This document shows positions 28,169 through 36,988 of a stretch of 64,000 nucleotides of DNA, one piece after another (within the stretch, counting starts at the first letter, position 1; the number at the start of each line of letters is the position of its first letter). The position numbers and the translations under genes are program-made. The DNA is taken from positions 434,001-498,000 of the forward strand of contig CAWEIK010000001.1 in the NCBI GenBank assembly GCA_963809175.1, given 5' to 3'. This DNA comes from JACCTU01 sp963809175 (GTDB lineage Bacteria > Actinomycetota > Thermoleophilia > Gaiellales > Gaiellaceae). The notes beneath the pieces were generated by a model. The model had not been told where the DNA came from. It did no database searches and was given only the letters and a program-made list of their open reading frames with translations.

Positions 28169-28186
28169 AGCCTAGCGAGGTACGCT
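28169..28186. promoter_or_regulatory. Back-to-back divergent leaderless -10 pair
   Basis: TAGGCT (-, 28174-28169) is 7 nt from GTG 28161. TACGCT (+, 28181-28186) is 7 nt from GTG 28194. The two -10 elements are separated by 6 bp in a 32-bp spacer. Confidence 0.6.
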
Positions 28187-28193
28187 CGCCGGC

Positions 28194-29057
28194 GTGAGCG
28201 CCACCGTCGCGGTCGTGGGGCGCGGGTTCGGCGCCGCAGTGCACGCACCGGGGTGGGAGCTCGCGGGCGCCCGGGTGCTCGGCGTCGCCGGACGCGAAGG
28301 GTGGCGCGACCTCGTCGGCGAGGCAGACGTCGTCAGCGTGGCCGCACCCCCGGCCGCGCACCGGGAGGTCGTGCTCGAGGCCGTCCGCGTCGGCGCGCGG
28401 GTGCTCTGCGAGAAGCCGCTCGCGACGACGCTGGGCGACGCCGAGCTCCTCGAAGACGCTGCGCGCGGGCTGCCGAACGCCGTGAGCTTCGGCTATCGGT
28501 TCGTCCCCGCGTTCGCGCGCTTCCGGGAGCTGCTCGACGCGGACGAGGTTCGCGTCCTGTGGACCGCGGGGTCGCGGCTTCGACCGGGGCCGGCCGGTTG
28601 GAAGGACGACCCGCTGCAGGGCGGCGCCCTGTCGGCCTACGGCGTCCACGCGCTCGACTACGCGCGCTGGCTGCTCGGCGAGGCCGAGGTCGAGCAGGCG
28701 ACCGTCGCTCCCGACGAGGACGCCTTCACCGCGGTGCTCGCGCACGAGGGCGGCGGCCGCACGCGACTGACCGTCTCGCTCGTCGCGGAGGAGCGCGTGC
28801 ACCGGCTGGAAGCGGGCGACCTCGTGCTCGAGAACCGGCACGCGACCGACCCGGTCGGCGCGTTCACGCTCACCGACGGCGGCCGAGCGGTCGACGTCCC
28901 GGGGTTGCAACCGCCGCCGGGAGCGGACCCGCGCGTCGCGCCGTTCGCGGCGCTCGCGCTCGCGCTCCTCGAAGACCGCGAGCGTCCGACGTTTACGGAC
29001 GGCTTACACGCACAGCGCTTGCTGGACGAAGTGCGCAAGCTAGGCTCCTCGTCGTGA
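28194..29057 (+). CDS. Gfo/Idh/MocA family oxidoreductase
   Basis: 287 aa, uninterrupted. N-terminal NAD(P)-binding: TVAVVGRGFGAAVHAPGW, DVVSVAAPPAAHREVVLEAV and the family signature VLCEKPLATTLGDAEL (catalytic-domain Lys in EKP). The C-terminal half carries GGALSAYGVHALDYARWLLG with the conserved D/H, then a shortened beta-sheet domain. It probably oxidises or reduces a nucleotide sugar or a sugar acid. It starts a three-gene operon with a C-methyltransferase, which often work together on deoxy-keto sugars (inference). The start codon has TACGCT 7 nt upstream. Confidence 0.86.
   Translation: MSATVAVVGRGFGAAVHAPGWELAGARVLGVAGREGWRDLVGEADVVSVAAPPAAHREVVLEAVRVGARVLCEKPLATTLGDAELLEDAARGLPNAVSFGYRFVPAFARFRELLDADEVRVLWTAGSRLRPGPAGWKDDPLQGGALSAYGVHALDYARWLLGEAEVEQATVAPDEDAFTAVLAHEGGGRTRLTVSLVAEERVHRLEAGDLVLENRHATDPVGAFTLTDGGRAVDVPGLQPPPGADPRVAPFAALALALLEDRERPTFTDGLHAQRLLDEVRKLGSSS
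29041..29046 (+). promoter_or_regulatory. Internal leaderless -10 TAGGCT
   Basis: Lies inside the last codons of the oxidoreductase gene, 7 nt before GTG 29054 of the C-methyltransferase. The spacing matches the other promoters, so an internal transcript start is plausible. Confidence 0.4.
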
Positions 29058-30316
29058 GCACCGGCGTCGAGCGGGCGAACGAGGTCGTCCTCGGGAAGAT
29101 CACGAGCTGCCAGGGTTGCGGAGCGAGCGCGCTCGAGCCCGTCCTCGATCTCGGTCACCACGCGCCGTGCGACTCGCTCCTCACCGAGCAGATGCTCGGC
29201 GAGCCGGAGACGCACTTCCCGCTCGTCTTCTGCCGCTGCACGAGCTGCGGGCTCGCGCAGCTCGACTACGCAGCTCCGCCGGAGGTCGTGTTCTTCCCCG
29301 AGTACCCGTACCGCACCGCGATGACGGGCCTGCTCAAGGAGCACTTCTGGAGCCTCACGCACGACGTCACGGAGCGCCTCGGGCTCGGCGCGGACGACCT
29401 CGCGGTCGACATCGGCTCCAACGACGGCACGCTCCTGCAGGGCTTCCAGCAGGAGGGCGTGCGCGTGCTCGGCATCGAGCCGACCGACATCGCGAAGATC
29501 GCGGTCGAGAACGACGTGCCGACGGTGCAGGCGTTCTTTTCAGAGGAGGTCGCGGAGCAGGTGCGGGCCGAGCACGGCAACGCGGCCGTCGTGACCGGCA
29601 CGAACATGTTCGCGCACGTGAACAACCTGTTCCCGGAGCTGCGCGGCGTCGCGACGTTGATCGGCGACGACGGCGCGTTCGTCTCGGAGTCGCACTATCT
29701 CCTCAACCTGATCGAGGAGCTCCAGTACGACACGATCTACCACGAGCACCTGCGCTTCTACTCGCTCAAGCCGATGATCGAGATCTTCAACCGCGCGGGC
29801 TTCTCGATCTTCGACGTGGAGCGCGTGCCGACGCACGGAGGCTCGATCCGCGTCTGGGCCGATCGCGGCAAGCGGGACGTCTCGCCTCGCGTCGACGAGC
29901 TCGTCCGGCTGGAGGAGGAGAGCGGCCTGTACGACGGCGTCGCCTTCGACCGCTTCCGGCAGCGGATCCAGGACGGGAAGCTGCGCCTGCTCGAGCTGCT
30001 CGTCGAGGCGCGGAAGGAAGGGCCGATCGTCGGCCTCGGCGCGCCGGGCCGCGCGAGCACGCTGCTCGCCTACACCGGCGTGACGCCCGAGCTCGTCGAC
30101 TCGATCTGCGAGCTGACCGGCTCGCTGAAGATCGGCCAGTACACGCCCGGGACGCACATCCCGATCGTCGACGAGCGCACGCTGTACGAGCGGCAGCCGC
30201 CGCACGTGCTCGTGCTCTCGTGGCACATCGGCGAGGCGATCATGCCGAAGATCCGCGAGCGCGGATACCGCGGCAAGTTCATCGTGCCGCTGCCCGAGCC
30301 GCGCATCGTCGACTAG
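29054..30316 (+). CDS. Deoxysugar C-methyltransferase (Methyltransf_13/23/14 architecture)
   Basis: 420 aa, uninterrupted. The three-part layout of sugar C-3 methyltransferases (TylC3/TcaB9-like) is visible. An N-terminal zinc site reads SCQGCGA and FCRCTSCGLAQLDY. The SAM core has LAVDIGSNDGTLLQGFQQEG and LGIEPTDIAKIA, with VTGTNMFAHVNNL. The catalytic segment has DTIYHEHLRFYSLKPM (YHEHL), and a C-terminal Rossmann-like domain has IVGLGAPGRASTLLAYTG. The family methylates C3 of TDP-4-keto-deoxysugars. It implies a branched-chain deoxysugar in the polymer (inference); the TDP-sugar early enzymes are not here. Confidence 0.9.
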   Translation: MSTGVERANEVVLGKITSCQGCGASALEPVLDLGHHAPCDSLLTEQMLGEPETHFPLVFCRCTSCGLAQLDYAAPPEVVFFPEYPYRTAMTGLLKEHFWSLTHDVTERLGLGADDLAVDIGSNDGTLLQGFQQEGVRVLGIEPTDIAKIAVENDVPTVQAFFSEEVAEQVRAEHGNAAVVTGTNMFAHVNNLFPELRGVATLIGDDGAFVSESHYLLNLIEELQYDTIYHEHLRFYSLKPMIEIFNRAGFSIFDVERVPTHGGSIRVWADRGKRDVSPRVDELVRLEEESGLYDGVAFDRFRQRIQDGKLRLLELLVEARKEGPIVGLGAPGRASTLLAYTGVTPELVDSICELTGSLKIGQYTPGTHIPIVDERTLYERQPPHVLVLSWHIGEAIMPKIRERGYRGKFIVPLPEPRIVD

Positions 30317-30322
30317 CGCACC

Positions 30323-31640
30323 TTGCGCGTCTTCTTCATCGGCGCGCACCTGCCGCTCGCCGGGCACTCGGTGCGCGCGCCGACGGTCGTGATCCGCGAG
30401 GCGCTGCTGGCGTTCCGCGAGCTGGGCCACGAGGTGGTCTTTCAACCGCTCCTCTCGCACGACGCCGAGGAAGGCTTCGAGGCCGAAGGCGAGCGCGCGC
30501 TCGAGTGGGCGCACGCGAACGGCGTCGAGCTGCTGCCTGCGCTGTACGCGAGCCCCGACGCGGTCGGCTCGACGCCGCGCCTGCTCCTCCGCCAGGCGTT
30601 CTCCTCCGATCCCGAGGTCTTCTACCCGTCGTACGCGCTGCGGGAGGAGATGGCGAAGCGCGTGGACTCCTCCGGCGCGGACGTCGTGCTTCCACCTCTG
30701 GTCGAGCGCCGCGTTCGGCGCGTGCGCCGAGGTCGAGACGCCCGTCTTCGCGTACGCCGGCAACCCCGACCACTACTCGATGGCCGCGAGGCTCAAGCAT
30801 CCCGAGCTCTTCGCGATCCCGCAGAAGACGCTCCGCAACCGCGCGAAGCTGGTGCTGTGGCGCCGCGCCTACCGCCGCTTCGAGGACGTCGTCGTCCGGC
30901 TCGCGCTCCGCTCCACGTGGATCGCCTGCGCGTCCGCGCCGAACGCCGACTACTACACGCAGAAAGGCCACCCGCGCGCGTTCTATCTCCAGAACATGTG
31001 GCCGGAGCTCGTGGGCGAGCGCCGCGAGATCGAGCCGACCGGCAACCTGATCGCCGGCAACCTCGGCGGCCAGTACGCGACCGGGAACACGTTCGGCGGG
31101 TGGCTGCTCGCGACGGAGGTCCTGCCCGCGCTCGATCGACTGCTCGGCGACGACTACGAGGTGCAGCTGTTCGGCGCGGGGAGCTTCTCCGAGCCGGTGG
31201 CGCGCGCGCTCGAGCATCCGCGCGTTCGGAACCGCGGCTTCGTCGACGACATCGACGCGGAGCTGCAGGCGACGAAGGTCTTTCTCCTCTGCAACAACGG
31301 CAACCCCGACTTCATCGTCGGGCACACGCGAATCCTGCACGCGTGGTCGCTCGGCTCCTGCCTCGTCGCGCACGTGAACATGGCTCGTGCGATGCCGGAG
31401 ATCGTGCACGGCGAGAACGCGTTGCTCGGGAGCACGGGCGAGGAGATCGCGGAGCACGTCGTCGCAGCGTGCCGCGACGAGACGTTGCGCCGCAGGATCA
31501 TCGAGGGCGGACGGAGGACCTGGGAGCGCGAGTTCCGGCCGGAGGTCGTCGTGGAGCGAATCGTCCGCCGGGTCGAGTCCGACCTCAGACTCGGTTCGGC
31601 GTCCCCTGCCGCAGCTCGCCCCACTCCTGCTCCACGCTGA
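30323..31640 (+). CDS. GT-B type glycosyltransferase (GT4-like), one frameshift
   Basis: About 439 aa after a break near 30712. N-terminal VFFIGAHLPLAGHSVRAPTV and AFRELGHEVVFQPLLSHD; then AAFGACAEVETPVFAYAGNP and CASAPNADYYTQKGHPRAFY. The donor half has NLIAGNLGGQYATGNTFGG, VQLFGAGSFSEPV, VFLLCNNGNPDFIVGHTR and HAWSLGSCLVAHVNMARAMP, where the last resembles the GT4 nucleotide-binding switch. The match to GT4 is weaker than for its neighbours, so a less common family is possible. TTG start, 6 nt after the previous TAG stop. The 3' end overlaps the convergent ABC gene by 56 bp. Confidence 0.72.
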
Positions 31641-32885
31641 CGAGCCCGAGGTGGTCCCGCATGTGGCGCGGGTCGCCGCCGGGCTCGCTCGAGACGACCA
31701 CCTCGAACGTCTTCGCGCCGACGAGGTAGTCCTGCGGCTGCGCCGTGAGCACGTAGAGGTCGAGCGTGTACCGGCCGATGCGCAGCTGGTTCCGCGGGAT
31801 CGTGACCTTGAGCTCGGCGGAGCCGGGCCGTAGGTCGACGTCCAGCAGGCCCGACGTGAGCGTGAAGACGAGGATCCCCTCGAGCGAGGAGACGAAGCAG
31901 AGCGCCTCGAGCCGGCTCGAGTCGATCGTCGACTCGAGCCCGAGCTCGATCGTCAGCGGGTCGCCCTCGAAGAAGACGTCGGACGGCTTGCCCTCCGCGT
32001 CGACGAGCCGGACCCAGTCGAAGAGGACCTGCTTGCTCGTCTTCTTCGCGCACGCCCTCGCGGAGCTTCGGATCGGAGAGGTCGGCGAACCCCGGCCGCC
32101 CCGCGACCGCGTCGCCGGACAGGTAGTCGGCGACGATCCGCGTCGGGTCGCCCAGCTCGCGCACGCGCCCCTGGTCGAGCCAGAGGCACCGGTCGGCAAG
32201 CGACGTGATCGCGGACATGTTGTGGCTGACGAGCAGGACCGTGCGCCCCGCTCCGGCGACCTCGCCCATCTTCCCGAGGCACTTGCGCTGGAAGGCCGCG
32301 TCGCCGACGGCGAGCACCTCGTCCACGATCAGGATCTCCGGCTCGAGGTGCGCGGCGACGGCGAACGCGAGCCGCAGCTGCATGCCGCTCGAGTAGCGCT
32401 TGACGGGCGTGTCGATGAACCGCTCGACCTCGGCGAACTCGACGATCTCGTCGAACTTGCGCTGGATCTCCCGCCGCTTCATGCCGAGGATCGCGCCGTT
32501 GAAGAAGACGTTCTCGCGCCCGGTCAGGTCGGGGTGGAAGCCCGTGCCGACCTCGAGCAGGGCTCCGACGCGGCCCCAGACGCGCGCCTCGCCCGAGGTC
32601 GGGTCGGTGATGCCCGAGAGGATCTTCAGGAGCGTCGTCTTGCCGGCGCCGTTGCGCCCGATGATCCCGAGCACCTCGCCGCGCGGGACGTCGAAGCTGA
32701 CGTCCGCCGAGCGCGACGAGGTCTTCCCGGTCGGGGCGTGGAGTGCCTCGCGCCAGGTGCAGCGCGGAGCGCGCGCCTCGCACGATCGCGTCGCGCAGGC
32801 TGCCGTGCAGCACGTCGCGCTCGCCGAGCCGATAGGTCTTGCTCAGGTCGCGAACCGAGAGCGCGAGGTCAGACGATGTCGGCAA
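31585..32885 (-). CDS. ABC transporter ATPase with C-terminal carbohydrate-binding domain (Wzt/TagH-like), frameshifted
   Basis: About 434 aa after repair near 32715 and 32045. N-terminal LSVRDLSKTYRLGE; Walker A GIIGRNGAGKTTLLKILSG; Q-loop region VGTGFHPDLTGRENVFFNGA; signature YSSGMQLRLAFAVAA; Walker B EILIVDEVLAVGD; H-loop VLLVSHNMSAI. The residue 260-434 part (VLFDWVRLVDAEGKPSDVFF, PGSAELKVTIPRNQLRIGRY) is a beta-sandwich like the Wzt C-terminus that recognises the polysaccharide's capped end. With the permease it exports a finished chain across the membrane. The TTG start overlaps the permease's 3' end by 17 nt. Confidence 0.88.
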
Positions 32886-33726
32886 AGACGCGCTCCATGC
32901 GCTTGAAGTAGATGAGCCCGGACACCAGCAGGACGAGTCCGCTCACGCTCGCGAGCACGATGTGCGAGAGCTCCGGCCGCACGCCGCCGAGCATCGCCCA
33001 GCGGAAGCCCTCGACCACGCCGGCCATCGGGTTGAGCCAGAACAGCGTCGCCCACGGCTCCGGCAGGTTCAGGCCGTCGAACGAGATGAAGACCGCGCTC
33101 GCAAAGAGCCAGAGCTGCAGGATGAACGGCACGACGAAGCGGATGTCGCGGTACTTGACGTTCAACGCGGCGAGCCACGCGCCGACGCCGGCGGCAGTCC
33201 CCGCCGCGAGCAGCACGAACGGGATCGCCGTCCACACGCGCTGCGGTGACGGGAACTCCCCGTAGCCGGCCATCACCGCGAGCAGGACGAGCGTCGCGAG
33301 CGCGAGATCGACGAGCGCCGCGAGGATCGGCGCGAGCGGTGCCAGCAGGCGCGGGAAGTAGACCTTCGTGAGCAGCGACGCGTTGCCGACGAGGCTGCCC
33401 GCTGCCAGCGTCACCGAGTTCGCGAAGTACAGCCAGAGCACCGACCCGGAGAGCGCGAGCAGCGCGTAGGGCCCGGGCGAGTACACGTCGAGGTAGCGCC
33501 CGAAGAACAGCGTGAACACGACCATGTACATGAGCGGCTGGACCACGGCCCAGACGACGCCGAGCAGCGTCTGCTTGTAGCGCACCTTGAGCTCGCGCCA
33601 CGCGAAGAAGTAGAGGAGCTCGCGGTTCCGCCAGACCTCCCGCAGCCCGAGTCGCGGGCGTCGCGGAGCGGGCTTGATGACGTGGGGCTCGACGCCCGGC
33701 ACCACGGTTGACGTTGCGGCTTCCAC
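32869..33726 (-). CDS. ABC-2 type polysaccharide export permease (Wzm/TagG-like)
   Basis: 285 aa, uninterrupted. A short cytoplasmic N-terminus with LREVWRNRELLYFFAWRELK and VRYKQTLLGVVWAVVQPL is characteristic of Wzm/TagG/RfbA permeases. Six membrane segments follow (FTLFFGRYLDVYSPGPYALL, VYFPRLLAPLAPILAALVDL, WLAALNVKYRDIRFVVPF, FWLNPMAGVVEGFRWAML). It pairs with the downstream ATPase. GTG 33726 is chosen because TACAGT lies 6 nt upstream. This is the only polysaccharide exporter in the window; no Wzx flippase was found. Confidence 0.92.
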   Translation of the reverse strand: MEAATSTVVPGVEPHVIKPAPRRPRLGLREVWRNRELLYFFAWRELKVRYKQTLLGVVWAVVQPLMYMVVFTLFFGRYLDVYSPGPYALLALSGSVLWLYFANSVTLAAGSLVGNASLLTKVYFPRLLAPLAPILAALVDLALATLVLLAVMAGYGEFPSPQRVWTAIPFVLLAAGTAAGVGAWLAALNVKYRDIRFVVPFILQLWLFASAVFISFDGLNLPEPWATLFWLNPMAGVVEGFRWAMLGGVRPELSHIVLASVSGLVLLVSGLIYFKRMERVFADIV

Positions 33727-33732
33727 GGGGAG

Positions 33733-33757
33733 ACTGTAGCGACGCCCCAGGTACGCT
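33733..33757. promoter_or_regulatory. Divergent leaderless -10 pair
   Basis: TACAGT (-, 33738-33733) lies 6 nt before GTG 33726. TACGCT (+, 33752-33757) lies 8 nt before GTG 33766. The spacer between starts is 39 bp. Confidence 0.55.
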
Positions 33758-33765
33758 CTCGACCC

Positions 33766-34545
33766 GTGAGATCGCGCGTCATCTCGATCCTTGCGCGAGT
33801 GGCGGCCGCCGTTCCCTCGCACGGGTTTCGCCGTCGGTTCGTCGAGCTGATGCTCCAGCGCGACCCGCACGCGGTGCTCCAGCCCGTCGGGGCGGCGCAG
33901 AACCGCGACCGGCGTCTGGCGGCGGCGCCGCTCGACCTGGCGCCCTCGTCCAAGCTCGAGTTCGAGGACCTCTCGGGGCTCTTCGCCAGCTCGATGCTCA
34001 ACCACGCCGTGATCGGCATGACGATCCGGCAGGCCGCATACGTCTTCGGCGTCACGCGACGTTCCGGCGCCAAGAAGGCGATCGAGGTCGGGCGTTGGCG
34101 CGGGGGCTCGACCGTCGTCCTCGCGGCCGCGATGGGAGCCGGCGGCAAGGTCTGGTCGATCGACATCGGGGAGAAGGCCGAGCGAGTGCTCGGCGAGCCG
34201 GGTTCGGCGCTCGACGACGAGACGCGTGCGTTCTGCGAGCGCTTCGGGCTCGACGTCGACCTGGTGGTCGGAAACTCGCGCACGCTCGAGCTCGACACCG
34301 GCGAGGTCGACGTCGTCGTGATCGACGGCGACCACACGTACGAGGGAACGAGGATCGACGCCGACCGCTGGGGACGCAAGCTCCGCGTCGGCGGTGCGCT
34401 GCTCGTCGACGACGCGTACGACGACTACTTCGTGCCGGGGCACAAGGACACCGCAGGGCGCGTGGTGAGCGAGCTGCAGGCCGAAGGCGACTTTCGGCTC
34501 GTCAAGGCCGTCGACCGCCTCGCACACCTCGAGCGCGTGCGCTAG
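33766..34545 (+). CDS. Class I SAM methyltransferase (CmcI/Methyltransf_24-like)
   Basis: 259 aa, uninterrupted. AKKAIEVGRWRGGSTVVLAA is the motif I region of cephalosporin-hydroxylase/CmcI-like and Methyltransf_24 proteins. KVWSIDIGEKAERVLG and the metal-binding-like VVVIDGDHTYEGTRIDAD with GGALLVDDAYDD support this. Such enzymes O-methylate sugars (MycE/rhamnose-type) in a metal-assisted manner; here the acceptor is unknown. A single-gene unit divergent from the ABC permease. Its TAG stop overlaps the convergent neighbour's TAG stop in the palindrome CTAG. Confidence 0.82.
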   Translation: MRSRVISILARVAAAVPSHGFRRRFVELMLQRDPHAVLQPVGAAQNRDRRLAAAPLDLAPSSKLEFEDLSGLFASSMLNHAVIGMTIRQAAYVFGVTRRSGAKKAIEVGRWRGGSTVVLAAAMGAGGKVWSIDIGEKAERVLGEPGSALDDETRAFCERFGLDVDLVVGNSRTLELDTGEVDVVVIDGDHTYEGTRIDADRWGRKLRVGGALLVDDAYDDYFVPGHKDTAGRVVSELQAEGDFRLVKAVDRLAHLERVR

Positions 34546-35514
34546 CGCTTGACCGCGAGACAGTGAAGCTTGTACCCGAGGTCGAGCTCCTCCAGTAGCC
34601 GCTCGACCTCCGGGCGTCGTGCGGCCACGGCCTGCACGAGCGGATCGGCGTCGTCGGGCTCGCCCGAGTACGGCTCGCGGTAGGTGAGCCACTCGAGCAC
34701 CGGATCGAGCGAGGCGACCCTCGTCCGCAGCGCGACGACCTCGAAGCCTTCGCGCGCGAGCAGGTCGCGAAGCGTCGCCGGCGAGAAGTAGAGCAAGTGG
34801 TTGCGGCCGTCGAACGTCGCCGCGCGCTCGTGCAGGACGCGCGTGGCGAGGCTGTCGACGTTCGGGACGATCAGGAACGTCGCGCCGCCGGGCGCGAGCA
34901 GGCGCGAGACGTGCCGGAGGAACTCACGCGGGCGGTTCACGTGCTCGAGCACCGAGAGGACGCTGACGACGTCGTACTCCCCTGTCGAGCTCTTCGATCG
35001 GCGAGTCGTCGACCGGAACGCCCAGCTCGCCCTGCGCGTACGCCAGGGCGCGGCGCCCGAACTCGGTGCCGTGGCCGGTCCAGCCGCGGTCGAGCGCGAG
35101 GCGAAGGAAGAGCCCGATCGACGTGCCGACGTCGAGCAGCCGCCCCTCGCCTCGGTGCGGCTCGAGCTCGTCGAGGATCTCCTCGAACTTGGCGCGGTCG
35201 AGCTCGAGCTGCCGCGGCGACGTGAGCACGTCGACCCACAGGTCGTTCGAGCCGCCCTCGCGGTACTCCTCGAGGACGACGCTCTCGTCGACCTGCGGGT
35301 TCGAGAAGACGAGCGAGCACTCGTCGCAGCGAACGATCGGGTAGCCGCCCTTGACGAACAGCTCGGTGTGCGCGCTCGAGCCGCAGCTCGGGCAGTCGAC
35401 GCGCTTCGCGAAACGCTCGGAGAGCAGCCCGGTCTCGGGATCGACCAGCTCGCGGAGCTCGGCCTCGCGCGCGGCGAAGTAGCGGTCGCGCCCGGTCTCG
35501 GTGTCGAGGCTCAC
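34542..35514 (-). CDS. Zinc-ribbon class I SAM methyltransferase (Methyltransf_23 type), one frameshift
   Basis: About 323 aa after a break near 34985. The N-terminal zinc motif is CPSCGSSAHTELFVKGGYPI followed by VRCDECSLVFSNPQVDES. The SAM core has GRLLDVGTSIGLFLRLALDR, GTEFGRRALAYA, then, in the shifted frame, MLEHVNRPREFLRHVSRLLA and GGATFLIVPNVDS. The C-terminus FDGRNHLLYFSPATLRDLL is a Methyltransf_23 hallmark. Acceptor unknown. GTG start with TAGCGT 7 nt upstream, built from the stop codon of the FkbM gene. It is the last gene of the neuB-led run. Confidence 0.82.
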
Positions 35515-35521
35515 GGCGACA

Positions 35522-35527
35522 ACGCTA
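35522..35527 (-). promoter_or_regulatory. Internal leaderless -10 TAGCGT formed by a stop codon
   Basis: On the minus strand TAGCGT lies 7 nt before GTG 35514. Its first three bases are the TAG stop (35527-35525) of the FkbM gene. It could uncouple the methyltransferase from the sialic-acid genes. Confidence 0.45.
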
Positions 35528-36346
35528 CCGCGGTCGCACGCAGACGTCGGCGTAGCGGGCGCCCCCGTGGCCGACGTACCGCTCGTGCAGGTGCGCCGGG
35601 AGCTCGACGGTCGCGACGTGCTCGCCCGTGTTCTCGTACCAGTCCGCGGTCGCGTAGCCGATCTCGTGCAGACGCTCGAAGATCGCGGGAGCAGCGCCGA
35701 GGTGCGGGTCGTACTCGAAGAAGAGCACCGGCCGAAGCTCCTCGAGCAGCGGGAGGTTCGCGAGCAGGATCGGCACGTCCAGCCCGTCGGTGTCGAGCTT
35801 GATCAGCGCCGGCCTCGAGAACGCGGGGTGCTCGTCGAGGATCTGCGCGAGCGGCTTCGACGGAAGCGCGTCGTCCCCCTCGACGACGCGTGCGGTCCCG
35901 GCGCCGCGCTCGATCCGACCGCGGGCGGGACCCTCGACGAGCGCGCGCTCGAGCTCGACGCCGCCGAGCACCCGTGCGTTCCGCTCGAGCAGCGCGAAGA
36001 ACGTGGCGTCACCCTCGACGCAGAGGATCGGGACCTCGGACTCCGCCCGGATCGCCGCCGCGCTGTCGCCGACGTTCGCGCCGACGTCGACGACCGGCCC
36101 GCCGAGCTCGGCGGCGATCGCGCCGAGCTGCCGGTCGTATTGCGGGTGGTCGTGCTGGTAGAAGGGCAGCTCGTGCGAGAGCGGGAGCTCGAGCTCCACC
36201 GCGCCGACGCGGTAGCGCACGGTCGGGTCGCCGAGCCGGACGAGGAGCTGCCTCGCCCTGATCGCGCCCTTCAGCTTCGCCCGCCCCGCGAGCGTCGTCG
36301 GGTTGCCGGCGAGGATCGCGCGCTCCACGCGCTCCGCAAGCCTCAC
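35525..36346 (-). CDS. FkbM family methyltransferase
   Basis: 273 aa, uninterrupted. VVDVGANVGDSAAAIRAESE (motif I), ILCVEGDATFFALLERNARV, and PALIKLDTDGLDVPILLANL, the FkbM-specific aspartate-rich stretch, then LRPVLFFEYDPHLG. It is distinct in sequence from the FkbM at 3790. The GTG start overlaps the neuA-like stop (GTGA), so it is tightly coupled to nonulosonate activation. An O-methylated nonulosonic acid or nearby residue is a possible product (inference). Confidence 0.86.
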   Translation of the reverse strand: MRLAERVERAILAGNPTTLAGRAKLKGAIRARQLLVRLGDPTVRYRVGAVELELPLSHELPFYQHDHPQYDRQLGAIAAELGGPVVDVGANVGDSAAAIRAESEVPILCVEGDATFFALLERNARVLGGVELERALVEGPARGRIERGAGTARVVEGDDALPSKPLAQILDEHPAFSRPALIKLDTDGLDVPILLANLPLLEELRPVLFFEYDPHLGAAPAIFERLHEIGYATADWYENTGEHVATVELPAHLHERYVGHGGARYADVCVRPR

Positions 36347-36988
36347 CGCCGGAGCAGGAGGTCCGCGAGCTCGAGGTCGAAGGCGTCGTCGACGTCCAGC
36401 GAGTCGCGCTCGTCCATCAGGTACGGCCGGCAGTCGCCGTCGTAGAGATCGTCGCCGAGCCGGTCGCTGCGCAGCGCCAGCACGGCCGGGCCGTTTCGCG
36501 CGTAGACGAGCGCCTTCTCCTGCCGCGTCCGCGCGCTTCCCCGCGCGACGACGCGACCGTCGACGACGTCCATCAGCGCCTCGGGTGAGTAGCGATGCGG
36601 AACCGCGACGACGCTGACGACCGAGTCGGCGCCACTCTCGAGCAGCAGGCGAACAGCGGCATCGACGTGCTCGGCGCGGCGGAGCGGCGACGTCGGCTGC
36701 AGGAGCACGACGACGTCCGGGGACAGCTCGGCGATCGCGTGACGGACGACGTCGAGCATCGGCGTGTCGTCGGCCGCGAGCTCCGCCGGACGGCGCAGCA
36801 CCTCGACTCCCGCCGCGGCCGCGATCTCGTCGTCGTCGGTCGAGACGACGACGCGCGTGAGCTCGGAGGCCTCCTGAGCCGCCTCGACGGTCCACGCGAG
36901 CAGCGGCTTGCCCGCCGACCGGCGCCAGGTTCTTGCGCGGGATCCCCTTCGAGCCGCCGCGTGCGGGGATCAGGCCCAGGACGTCCAT
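36343..36988 (-). CDS. neuA: CMP-nonulosonate cytidylyltransferase (NeuA-like), one frameshift
   Basis: About 215 aa. MDVLGLIPARGGSKGIPRKN is the CTP-binding signature of CMP-sialate/CMP-legionaminate synthetases. After a break near 36915 it continues VVVSTDDDEIAAAAGVEVLR, RRPAELAADDTPMLDVVRHA, VVLLQPTSPLRRAEHVDAA and ends SLDVDDAFDLELADLLL (metal-binding D-x-D region). It activates the C9 sugar as CMP-NulO. The ATG overlaps the neuC-like stop by one base (TGATG). Sialic versus legionaminic specificity cannot be told. Confidence 0.86.
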
